From NCBI GenBank assembly GCA_017547755.1, contig JAFYOX010000056.1, positions 1 to 45,278 of the forward strand: DNA of 45,278 nucleotides. Direction: 5' to 3'. The notes below the pieces were generated by a model. It saw nothing but the letters and a program-made list of their open reading frames with translations. It ran no database searches and had not been told where the DNA came from. Each line of letters starts with the position of its first letter. The stretch's first letter is position 1. This document shows positions 14,381 through 21,732 of the stretch, piece after piece. The translations under genes were made by a program, and so were the position numbers. The stretch comes from Clostridia bacterium (GTDB taxonomy: Bacteria > Bacillota > Clostridia > Oscillospirales > CAG-272).

Positions 14381-15811
14381 TTATTCTTCCGCCGAAGAGT
14401 CTTCGGTCTTTGCCGTCACCGGCTTGTCCTTCGGAAGGATGATGTTGAGAAGGATCGCAACGAGCGCTGCGGGAACGATCCCGGAGCCGCCGAAGATCAG
14501 CTGTACCGCCTGGGGAGTATTCGCAAGGATACCGGTGTTTGCGCCCATACCGTAGCCGACACCGAGAGCAACTGCCACGATGGAGAGGTTTTTGCCGGTA
14601 AGAGGTTCCTTGGTGATGAGCTGAACACCGCTGATCACGATGGAAGAGAACATCATTACAGCCGCACCGCCGAGAACAGACTGCGGCATGATGGAAACGA
14701 TCGCACCGAGCTTCGGGCAGAGACCGCAGAGAATGAGGAAGATCGCGCCCGTGGAAAGAGCAAAGCGGTTGACCACCTTCGTCATCGCAACGAGACCGAC
14801 GTTCTGGCTGAAGGAGGTATTGGGAAGCACGCCGAAGAGAGCCGCAAAGGAGGAACCGATCCCGTCACAGATAACGCCGCCGGAAAGTTCCTTGTCCGTA
14901 GCCTCTCTGCCGAGACCGCCTTCCATAACCCCGGAAATATCGCCGACGGTCTCAACCGCCGTAACGATAAACATGATCATTACGGGAAGAATGGCACGGA
15001 GGTCAAACACGGGCTTTACGGGCATGATCTTGGGAAGCTCAAACCATGCGGCATCCGCAACCTTCTGCCAGTTGAGCACCCAGGACTTTGTATATTCCGT
15101 GCCGTCCGCTGTCACGCCTGTGGTGGGAAGAATAAAGCCCATGATAAATGCAGCGATGTATCCGCAGACGATTCCGAGAAGGATGGATGAGGAGCTGGTA
15201 AACCCCTTGGTTCCATGCTTGAAGAAAAGGATCATGGCAAGAACAAAGAGCGCAAGAAGGAGATTTTCCGCAGAACCGAAGTCCTTTGCGGCATTTCCGC
15301 CGCCGAACGAGTTGATGCCTACCGAAATCAGGCTGAGACCGATCGAAAGAACGACGGTACCCGTAACAACGGAAGGGAAGAATTTCCGGAGAGGCTTGAT
15401 GAAAAATCCGACAACAATTTCGAAAAGACCGCCGATCAGGGAAGCTCCGATAATAGCGCCGTAGGCGAGAATGCCGCCGCCCATGGTCTGGGTGATGCTC
15501 TGAAAAACACCGATAAAACCGGAGGATGTCCCCATGATGATCGGAACGTTGCCGCCGACGGGACCGACAGAGAAGAGCTGAAGCAGGGTCACGAGTCCGG
15601 CAACCAGCATCGCGTTCTGGAACAGATGGAGCTGAAGCTCCGCAAACTCACCGCCCGCAAGACCGCAGGCACCGGTGATGATGATAAGAGGCGTCAGATT
15701 TCCCACGAACATGGCAAGAACGTGCTGCAGTCCGAGAGGGATCGCCTGTCTCAGCGGCATCCTGCCGTTCATCTGAAAAGCATTTGCGGAAAGTTGATTC
15801 GAGTTTTTCAT
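14381..15811 (-). CDS. xanthine/uracil permease (NCS2 family)
   Basis: A 476-residue membrane protein of the nucleobase-cation symporter-2 family with about 12-14 membrane segments. The N-terminal region has LGLQHVLAMFVGNLTPLIII, the family opening, and the conserved NCS2 segment is visible as SFSQNVGLVAMTKVVNRFA. It imports purines (xanthine, hypoxanthine or urate) by proton or sodium symport; members closest to this type are purine rather than uracil carriers. A frame-extending ATG at 15835 is less likely than ATG 15811, which has GAAAGGA 7 bases upstream. The gene has its own promoter at 15854-15882. It presumably supplies the substrate of the xanthine-dehydrogenase-type enzyme. No purine riboswitch is seen in its short leader. 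Confidence 0.88.
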   Translation of the reverse strand: MKNSNQLSANAFQMNGRMPLRQAIPLGLQHVLAMFVGNLTPLIIITGACGLAGGEFAELQLHLFQNAMLVAGLVTLLQLFSVGPVGGNVPIIMGTSSGFIGVFQSITQTMGGGILAYGAIIGASLIGGLFEIVVGFFIKPLRKFFPSVVTGTVVLSIGLSLISVGINSFGGGNAAKDFGSAENLLLALFVLAMILFFKHGTKGFTSSSSILLGIVCGYIAAFIMGFILPTTGVTADGTEYTKSWVLNWQKVADAAWFELPKIMPVKPVFDLRAILPVMIMFIVTAVETVGDISGVMEGGLGREATDKELSGGVICDGIGSSFAALFGVLPNTSFSQNVGLVAMTKVVNRFALSTGAIFLILCGLCPKLGAIVSIMPQSVLGGAAVMMFSSIVISGVQLITKEPLTGKNLSIVAVALGVGYGMGANTGILANTPQAVQLIFGGSGIVPAALVAILLNIILPKDKPVTAKTEDSSAEE

Positions 15812-15853
15812 GAAAAAATCCTTTCGTGAAATCATAAAAATGTCGCTTTTTTA

Positions 15854-15882
15854 ACTATATCATAACCGATACGCTTTGTAAA
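15854..15882 (-). promoter_or_regulatory. promoter of the purine permease
   Basis: On the minus strand TTTACA (15877-15882) and TATAGT (15854-15859) are 17 bases apart, with TG one base upstream of the -10 box. Confidence 0.65.
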
Positions 15883-15922
15883 GTGAAATCTGTACAATCT
15901 TCGCTTTCTCTCAATAAAACTC

Positions 15923-15950
15923 TTGTAATTTCATCAGAAAATGGTATAAT
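15923..15950 (+). promoter_or_regulatory. SigA-type promoter
   Basis: TTGTAA (15923-15928), 16 bases, TATAAT (15945-15950). It drives the P-loop protein at 16005. Confidence 0.7.
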
Positions 15951-16004
15951 AGACCGCACAGGATGCACCGCATCACAGCAAACCTATTCTATGGAGAGAG
16001 CGCG

Positions 16005-16601
16005 ATGTTTAAGAATATATTGATCATGGGCGTCGGCAGAGCCGGAAAAACGACCTTAGCCAAAATGATCGCCGAAAAGTACAGGTACAGCATCATCAGC
16101 ATCGATGATATTGTGACCGCGATGGGAGCATTTCCCGGACTCGGCATTTCATGGGACGGAGATCACGCAAAAATTGCAGAGCATATGGCACCTTTTCTGA
16201 CGATCTATCTGAAAGAATTGTCGGAAGGGAGCAAATTTTACGGCGGATGCAAGACGGTCATTGAGGGAACGGACATTGATTTCGAGCGGCTGATCCCTCA
16301 TATAAACAAGCGCAAATATCACCTCATCGGGCTGACGTACAGCCGGGTAACAAAAGAAGAACTGTTCCGGACGATCCGGAAATACGATACCGAAGACGAC
16401 TGGTCGTATTATTTGTCCGACGAACAGCTGGAAGCATACTGCGGAGAATGCGTGGAAAGAAACCGGTTCTTCGACGAAAAATTCCGGGAATACGATATCC
16501 CGTCCTACGACACGTCAATCGACCGTGAAGCGGTTCTGCATGACATCATGGAACATCTGGAAGACAAATGCGGAAGTAAACCGGAAACAGCAAACGGGTA
16601 A
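16005..16601 (+). CDS. P-loop kinase-like ATP-binding protein
   Basis: A 198-residue soluble protein with a Walker A motif GVGRAGKTT near the N-terminus, then SIDDIV, a kinase-like acidic motif. This resembles small AAA/adenylate-kinase-like nucleotide-binding proteins found singly in clostridia. A mid-region phrase (TVIEGTDIDFE) could be the Walker B equivalent. The upstream ATG at 15963 would be only a few bases from the expected transcription start; ATG 16005 has GGAGAG 6 bases upstream and begins directly with the nucleotide-binding strand, so it is used. Substrate unknown. The next gene is 129 bases downstream on the same strand. Confidence 0.75.
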   Translation: MFKNILIMGVGRAGKTTLAKMIAEKYRYSIISIDDIVTAMGAFPGLGISWDGDHAKIAEHMAPFLTIYLKELSEGSKFYGGCKTVIEGTDIDFERLIPHINKRKYHLIGLTYSRVTKEELFRTIRKYDTEDDWSYYLSDEQLEAYCGECVERNRFFDEKFREYDIPSYDTSIDREAVLHDIMEHLEDKCGSKPETANG

Positions 16602-16730
16602 GCGGACATATAAAGAAAAGGATAATACGATTCAATATTGTGTCCGTACAGCGGATGGATTCTATGTTCGGCACTATGGCGCGATATTCTGTAAGCGATA
16701 TGTTTAAATAGAAAACGAAGGGAGAAAGCC

Positions 16731-17000
16731 ATGGCAAACAAGAACACGGCTGCGAACGGTTTCGGCAGTCTGACACTTGAAAAAGGGGTTTACGAAGGCG
16801 AATTCCGGAACGGCATGAGAGCCGGATACGGAAAAAGCACTTTTACCCTCAACGGCACGTGTCTGGTCAGCGAAGGGGAATGGACGAACGATACGCTGAA
16901 CAGCCGCAGCAAAAAACTTTATCTCGTTCTTGCAGACGGCACCATCGTGCCTCATTATGACGACGAAGATTACACTGCACCGGACAGTACGGCAACATGA
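16731..17000 (+). CDS. small MORN-like protein
   Basis: An 89-residue protein with one recognisable MORN-type repeat (YEGEFRNGMRAGYGKSTF, residues 22-39) and a weaker second one (SEGEWTNDTLNS). MORN repeats form beta-hairpins that bind lipids or proteins. The acidic C-terminus is probably disordered. There is no signal peptide or membrane segment, so it is likely cytoplasmic. AGGGAG lies at the right distance before the ATG. It sits 22 bases before a rhodanese lipoprotein, with which it is probably co-transcribed. No enzymatic role can be given. Confidence 0.65.
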   Translation: MANKNTAANGFGSLTLEKGVYEGEFRNGMRAGYGKSTFTLNGTCLVSEGEWTNDTLNSRSKKLYLVLADGTIVPHYDDEDYTAPDSTAT

Positions 17001-17022
17001 CCTGCGGAAAGGAAACCTGTTT

Positions 17023-17487
17023 ATGCTCAAACGAATACTTTTCATCTTCATACTCACTATACTCACACTTCAGCTCAGTGCGTGTCAAAGCACTTCTGAA
17101 AATCCTGACGGAAAGGATACCGGCGCTGACAGCGCCGATGCAAGCGAAACAATGAACGAAAACCAGACCGGCACCTACCTCCGGATCAGCATGGAGGAAG
17201 CGGTGACCATGATGCAGGAAGAAAGCGGCTACATCATCCTCGATGTACGCCGTGCCGACGAATTTGCCGGCGGACATATTCCGGGAGCGATCAACGTCGC
17301 AAACGAGGATATCGGCACGGCAGAGATCCCGGAACTTCCGGACAAAGATCAGCTGATCATGGTGTACTGCCGAAGCGGACGCCGCAGTAAGGAAGCCTCC
17401 GAAAAGCTGGCAGCTCTCGGATACACGAATATCGTGGAGTTCGGCGGAATCCTCGACTGGACGGGAGAGATCTCTGACGGTGAATAA
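17023..17487 (+). CDS. rhodanese-domain lipoprotein
   Basis: A 154-residue lipoprotein (signal MLKRILFIFILTILTLQLSA then Cys; lipobox LSAC) with a ~40-residue acidic linker and a C-terminal rhodanese domain. The domain has the strand YIILDVRRADEFAGGHIPGA, the active-site loop YCRSGRRS with the sulfur-accepting cysteine and the GYTNIVEFGGILDW end. Such proteins transfer sulfane sulfur or act in redox sensing on the outer membrane face. GGAAAGG precedes the ATG; an earlier in-frame ATG at 16930 would bury the signal peptide and overlap the MORN-like gene, so it was not used. The gene ends before a good terminator. Confidence 0.85.
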   Translation: MLKRILFIFILTILTLQLSACQSTSENPDGKDTGADSADASETMNENQTGTYLRISMEEAVTMMQEESGYIILDVRRADEFAGGHIPGAINVANEDIGTAEIPELPDKDQLIMVYCRSGRRSKEASEKLAALGYTNIVEFGGILDWTGEISDGE

Positions 17488-17504
17488 ACCTGAGGAAAAC
17501 ACAA

Positions 17505-17556
17505 AAATGCCTGAATGCCTGCGTTGGTCATGACGCGATGCATTCAGGTATTTTTT
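17505..17556. terminator. terminator hairpin
   Basis: AAATGCCTGAATGC (17505-17518) pairs with GCATTCAGGTATTT (17540-17553) with one wobble pair, with an inner GCGT/ACGC pairing, followed by a T run. Confidence 0.85.
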
Positions 17557-17592
17557 ACAGAATATTTTGCAGATGATTTTCTGCCGGAATCA

Positions 17593-17601
17593 TGATATAA
17601 T
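17593..17601 (+). promoter_or_regulatory. extended -10 promoter
   Basis: TGATATAAT (17593-17601) is a perfect extended -10 element; no good -35 box is seen. It precedes the sialidase-like gene. Confidence 0.55.
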
Positions 17602-17630
17602 AGAAAAAAAACGAAACGGGGTGGTCGTTT

Positions 17631-18638
17631 ATGAAACTGACACATACCATTTTATCAAAGCATCCGACCCGGTATCATTCTTTCCCGGATGTCGTAAAAA
17701 CGCTGTCCGGACGTCTGATCGCCGTTTTCCGGGATGCGGACGGACACGTCGCCAATGAGAGCCGGCTGATGATCACGCACAGCGATGACTGTGGGAAAAC
17801 ATGGTCGGTTCCCACGGTTCTCGATCCGATCTGCGGACATATGCCGCGCATCTCCCTTCTGCCGGACGGTACGGTCGTTATTCTTGATGACGGTGCGCCA
17901 CCGAATCATCCGCAGGGAAAACTGCCCCATGTCCGGACGCGGCTGTTCCGCTCATCGGACAACGGGGATACTTTCACGGGAAGCATTCTGGATCCCGGTA
18001 CGAACCGCGATGTTCCCGAATGCCCGACCTTTGCGCCGGACCGGATCCTGCCGCTGTCGGATACCGAATGGATCACGCTCGGACAGGTCCGGCTCGGCAG
18101 GATATCGTGTAAGCACAGTTTTGTCAATTTTGTATATCGCACGACCGACGGCGGAAAGACATGGAACGTCGAAGAAATCGCGTCGTGCGATCTGATCCGG
18201 AAAGTGACGGAACCGTCCATGACCCGACTTCCCGACGGCAGGATCCTTGCGCTTTACCGGGATAATCAGGCGGGCTCTCCCTCCCTTTGGAATACGGCAG
18301 ATGCGGACGGTACGAACTGGACACAACTCCGTACCGCACCGTTCTGCGGACAGCGTCCCACGGCTGGCTTCCTTTCGGACGGACGTCTTTTCGTAACCTA
18401 TCGGAAAACCGACCGTCCGTACGGAACTGCGGCATGGATCGGGACGCCGGAACAGCTTGCCGCCGGAAACAATACCGGAGAATTCATGCTGATGCCGGCA
18501 GAGCAGGGGATCGGACTCGGTGACATGGGATACAGCGGATGGGTCGAAACAGAGCCCGGTGTGATCTATGCGGTTTATCATCATGCGGACGAACCGGGAC
18601 ACTCCTATATCCGCGGTGTGAGAATCGGGCTGGACTGA
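17631..18638 (+). CDS. sialidase-like BNR-repeat beta-propeller protein
   Basis: A 335-residue protein with at least three Asp-box (BNR) repeats: SDDCGKTW near residue 47, SSDNGDTF near 106 and TTDGGKTW near 169. These mark a six-bladed sialidase-type propeller, and the overall length fits a single propeller. The full sialidase arginine triad and Tyr/Glu pair cannot be assigned by eye, so the enzyme may hydrolyse another glycoside or bind glycans. There is no signal peptide; the product should be cytoplasmic, unusual for true exo-sialidases. GGGGTGG lies before the ATG. It converges with the next gene, with only 4 bases between the stop codons and no visible terminator. Confidence 0.75.
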   Translation: MKLTHTILSKHPTRYHSFPDVVKTLSGRLIAVFRDADGHVANESRLMITHSDDCGKTWSVPTVLDPICGHMPRISLLPDGTVVILDDGAPPNHPQGKLPHVRTRLFRSSDNGDTFTGSILDPGTNRDVPECPTFAPDRILPLSDTEWITLGQVRLGRISCKHSFVNFVYRTTDGGKTWNVEEIASCDLIRKVTEPSMTRLPDGRILALYRDNQAGSPSLWNTADADGTNWTQLRTAPFCGQRPTAGFLSDGRLFVTYRKTDRPYGTAAWIGTPEQLAAGNNTGEFMLMPAEQGIGLGDMGYSGWVETEPGVIYAVYHHADEPGHSYIRGVRIGLD

Positions 18639-18642
18639 CCGC

Positions 18643-20100
18643 TCACATTCTCAGACAGGGACGTGCGGCAACTTCCCGCATGGTGCGTTCGTAGGTGCCG
18701 TCCGAATTCCAGAACATATGCGATGTGACCGCTTCCGGGAACCAGATGCCGTCGTCAAACATCCCTGCCATACCGAGAGCGACCTTACCTTCGGGATCAA
18801 GTTCGTGGATGAGCTGCGTCATTTTCTGTGCCGCGCCGCCGTACTGCATCCACTGTCCCTGCAGGAAACGCCAGCGCTGGGCACGGAGCGCCGTATCATG
18901 CGCGATCAGACGCGGATGTGCTTCGCCGAGCAGGAACGGGCCGCGCTGATAGACGAACTTGCTCCAGTCAAGGGTGCAGTAGCCCTTGTACAGGATCCCG
19001 ACCTTCGCGCCGGGACGCATGGAAAGAATAGTGCGGATAAATTCTGCGGTGTTTTCAAAAGCATTTTCACACTGGAAATCCGGTTCGGAATTCAGCGGGA
19101 ACGCATCGTGATTTTCCCAGATGATCTCCACGCGCGGATCGGTTTTTGCAATATCGTCCGGATGATTCCGCACCGAGTCGGCGTGCAGACCGAACTGGAT
19201 CTGAAGACCGGGATACCGTGCCAGCAGTTCGGACGCCGTATCGTTGACCAGCTTTACGACCGTTTGGGCAATGGAACGTCCGGCAATTTCGGAATCTCCG
19301 CGTTCGGTGAACGACTGGAAATAGATGCCGTCCACACCGAGAGGGGCATATTCCGCTTCAAACCGGTCAAGAACCGACTGTCTGACCGCCGCGAGATAAT
19401 CGTCATCGATGCTCCTGATATTGCCGCATCCGTCGATCCATCCCCAAGCAAAGCCCCAGATGACACGGATGCCCCATTCATGCGCATATTCGGTGATCTC
19501 CCGTGCATTGACGGGGCAGAAGTCATTCCAGATGATCACTTCGTTCAGCTTCAGACGTGCCATATTCCGCAGGAACAGGCGGTAGTCGTTGATCGGATGC
19601 CCCCAGGTAAAGATCATGCGGCGCTGTGTCTGCGGTGCGGAACGGTGGATGCTGTCGGGGAGTTCAAAATCCAGCGTTTCGTTGTTGTCGCACATGGGGT
19701 AGTGCGAATGCTGGACAAGGTAATGATCGAGAAAATCCACGGCACCGTAATACAGGGAACGGTCGTCCGCACCGGCGATCAGGATCCAGTTGTACGCCGG
19801 ATCGGACGGATTCTTCATGATGCGGATGCAGTAGCCGTCTTCCGGAACATCTTCCGGACGGATATAGGTGCTGAGAAGTTCGCTTTCTTCGCGGAGCCCG
19901 AGGATGATCGCGCATTTTTCGGGAAGCGTACTGCTTTCCCTGCGGCACGGAAGAACATACAGCGTATAGACGCCCGGATCGCGCGTCACACGATAGCCGA
20001 CTTCGGCGGACAACAGCTGCATGGCTTTTGCCTGCATCCCTTCATAACGGGTGTAGATGATCTCCCATGCGGATTTTTTGTCATAGGTGATTTTTTTCAT
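18643..20100 (-). CDS. putative glycoside hydrolase, TIM-barrel type, family unclear
   Basis: A 485-residue protein. The N-terminal ~125 residues look like the alpha/beta domain preceding the barrel in GH20, GH67 and GH84 enzymes: a YTLYVLP strand, an ILIAGADDRSLYYGAVDFLD segment. A barrel-like domain follows with RRMIFTWGHPINDYRLFLRN, LKLNEVIIWND, a WGIRVIWGFAWGW segment and GVDGIYFQSFTERGDSE, in which the Glu before Arg could be catalytic. Secretion signals are absent. AGGAGG is 7 bases from the ATG, and a promoter is seen at 20161-20188. I cannot assign a CAZy family; hexosaminidase- or glucuronidase-like activity is only suggested by the N-terminal domain. It is transcribed divergently from the clan GH-D-like gene at 20419. 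Confidence 0.65.
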   Translation of the reverse strand: MKKITYDKKSAWEIIYTRYEGMQAKAMQLLSAEVGYRVTRDPGVYTLYVLPCRRESSTLPEKCAIILGLREESELLSTYIRPEDVPEDGYCIRIMKNPSDPAYNWILIAGADDRSLYYGAVDFLDHYLVQHSHYPMCDNNETLDFELPDSIHRSAPQTQRRMIFTWGHPINDYRLFLRNMARLKLNEVIIWNDFCPVNAREITEYAHEWGIRVIWGFAWGWIDGCGNIRSIDDDYLAAVRQSVLDRFEAEYAPLGVDGIYFQSFTERGDSEIAGRSIAQTVVKLVNDTASELLARYPGLQIQFGLHADSVRNHPDDIAKTDPRVEIIWENHDAFPLNSEPDFQCENAFENTAEFIRTILSMRPGAKVGILYKGYCTLDWSKFVYQRGPFLLGEAHPRLIAHDTALRAQRWRFLQGQWMQYGGAAQKMTQLIHELDPEGKVALGMAGMFDDGIWFPEAVTSHMFWNSDGTYERTMREVAARPCLRM

Positions 20101-20160
20101 GATCCTGCCTCCTCATACGGACGTTCCGCAGTCTGTGCGGAAATATTATTTTATAGTATA

Positions 20161-20188
20161 ATTATAGCGGATTTTCATCATTTTTCAA
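20161..20188 (-). promoter_or_regulatory. SigA-type promoter
   Basis: On the minus strand TTGAAA (20183-20188), 16 bases, TATAAT (20161-20166). It drives the putative glycoside hydrolase at 18643-20100. Confidence 0.65.
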
Positions 20189-20272
20189 GGTATAACCGCG
20201 CAAAAACAGGGGATGCTCCGACTTTTTTCGTTTCCCGGCGGAACTGCCCCCGCACGGATCGTATGTTTGATA

Positions 20273-20301
20273 TTGACTTCCTCCGGATTATGCAGTATAA
20301 T
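20273..20301 (+). promoter_or_regulatory. SigA-type promoter
   Basis: TTGACT (20273-20278), 17 bases, TATAAT (20296-20301). It drives the gene pair 20419-23478 through a ~110-base leader. Confidence 0.78.
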
Positions 20302-20418
20302 CAAAGCATAGTACATTTCCGGTGCAAAAACTGTGATTTTTGTATTGCAGACATCGATATCCGACAGCACAATCAAACGATTTCTGAAATTCATTTCGCC
20401 TCAGAAAGGGGATAAACC

Positions 20419-21699
20419 ATGATATACCATTGCGAAAAAGAACAGACGCTGACTTTCTCCGTTCTGCCGCCGCTGTATCTGCCGTTCTATAATCAGTGGG
20501 GAGCAAACGCATACTATACCTACTCCGCCTTCGATTACGATCCCTTTGAGCTCCGCGCGTCCAGTACCTCGGGTTCCCCCGTTGTGCTTGCCGGGGACAA
20601 ATTCTTCGGGTTCCTGACCGATCGCGGCGGACGGATCCTCTACGACGGATACGGCAAACTGACCTTTGTCTGCCCGGCAGGACAGTCTCTCTGGGCGGCG
20701 GAAGACTGCAATCCCTATGAAGAATGGCGGCGGTACAACGAAACGGTGGTGAAGGATCAGCCGGCATATACCCCGGAATTCTTCTGGGGCGGACTGGAAT
20801 ACTGCACATGGGTGGATCAGAAAAACACCGCCGTGCGTGCGGGAAGCAGCAATATGCAGGAATATCTATGCGAAAATTATGTCTATGATTACATGAACCG
20901 CGTGGAAAAGCTCGGACTTCCCAAGGGAAAGCTGACGATCGACGACGGATGGGATCTGCGTTATCCGGCAGACGAAAAGGTCTGGGGGAACTGGGAGATC
21001 GACCGCGTCAAATTCCCGCATATGGAACAGCTGGTGAAGGATATGACCGCATCCGGATTTGTTCCGGGGCTGTGGTTTGCACCCTTCACGTTTACGCCGA
21101 ACTGTATCCTTGCACAGAACCATCCCGAGCTGATCGGTGAAAACTGGAATCAGAATGCGGAAAACTACGATTCCCAGAGCCTGATGTTCATCAGGCCGTC
21201 GCCTCTGCTCGAACGGTATTTTACCGAAGTTTATGGATACTATATCGACATGGGATTCCGGAAATTCAAGCTGGATATGTCGTACGGCAACAAGCGTGAG
21301 ATGAAAGAACTGCTCGCCATGATGTACCGGATCATCAAGAAGCTGAATCCCGCAGTCGAAGTGGAAGCCCATATCCCGGATATTTTCGTTTCAAAATACT
21401 GCGATACCGTGCGCATCAATGACGTTTCCTTCGACGACCGCGATCAGTGGCGTGCGGTGACGATGGAACACTATAAAGTCTGCCGGTATTCTGCCCACGA
21501 CCGGATCCTGAATCTGGACCATATCGGCACGAACACTCCCGACCCGGAAGCCGCACAATATATGATGCACGCACGTCTCCTGCTGGGGCTTGAAAGCGGT
21601 TTCCCGTGCGTATCTCTGCTGCCCGACCGTTTTGACGATCCCGCGGTCGCGGAAGAATATGCGGTATTGGTGAAGGACTGGTGCAGAAAACAGAAATAA
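20419..21699 (+). CDS. clan GH-D-like glycosidase (GH31/GH36-related)
   Basis: A 426-residue protein with a short N-terminal beta-rich part and a TIM barrel of the clan GH-D type. Seen are KLTIDDGWD (end of an early barrel strand), GFVPGLWFAPFTF (similar to the GLWFEP of alpha-galactosidases) and KFKLDMSYG, in which the Asp is the likely nucleophile. The usual GH36 acid/base motif (SCxxGGxRxD) is not found; RINDVSFDDRDQW may supply the acid. The protein is clearly shorter than GH36 or GH31 enzymes (usually 600-800 residues), lacking a C-terminal beta-domain. AAAGGGG precedes the ATG. It has no signal peptide and is followed after 33 bases by the DUF4091 gene in the same operon. Confidence 0.7.
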   Translation: MIYHCEKEQTLTFSVLPPLYLPFYNQWGANAYYTYSAFDYDPFELRASSTSGSPVVLAGDKFFGFLTDRGGRILYDGYGKLTFVCPAGQSLWAAEDCNPYEEWRRYNETVVKDQPAYTPEFFWGGLEYCTWVDQKNTAVRAGSSNMQEYLCENYVYDYMNRVEKLGLPKGKLTIDDGWDLRYPADEKVWGNWEIDRVKFPHMEQLVKDMTASGFVPGLWFAPFTFTPNCILAQNHPELIGENWNQNAENYDSQSLMFIRPSPLLERYFTEVYGYYIDMGFRKFKLDMSYGNKREMKELLAMMYRIIKKLNPAVEVEAHIPDIFVSKYCDTVRINDVSFDDRDQWRAVTMEHYKVCRYSAHDRILNLDHIGTNTPDPEAAQYMMHARLLLGLESGFPCVSLLPDRFDDPAVAEEYAVLVKDWCRKQK

Positions 21700-21732
21700 G
21701 ACAATGTAAACTCTCCAAAACAGGAGGATAAT

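Larger units (their letters stand above)
20101..20418. other. divergent intergenic region
   Basis: This gene-free region contains two promoters: one leftward (20161-20188) and one rightward (20273-20301). Between them I see only T-rich and G/C-rich sequence with no clear repeat. The rightward leader is about 110 bases long and has no structure that I recognise. Confidence 0.6.

Noticed and set aside
15811-15854. Purine riboswitch before the permease gene
   Set aside because: The distance between the promoter and the start codon is only about 40 bases, too short for a purine aptamer plus expression platform.
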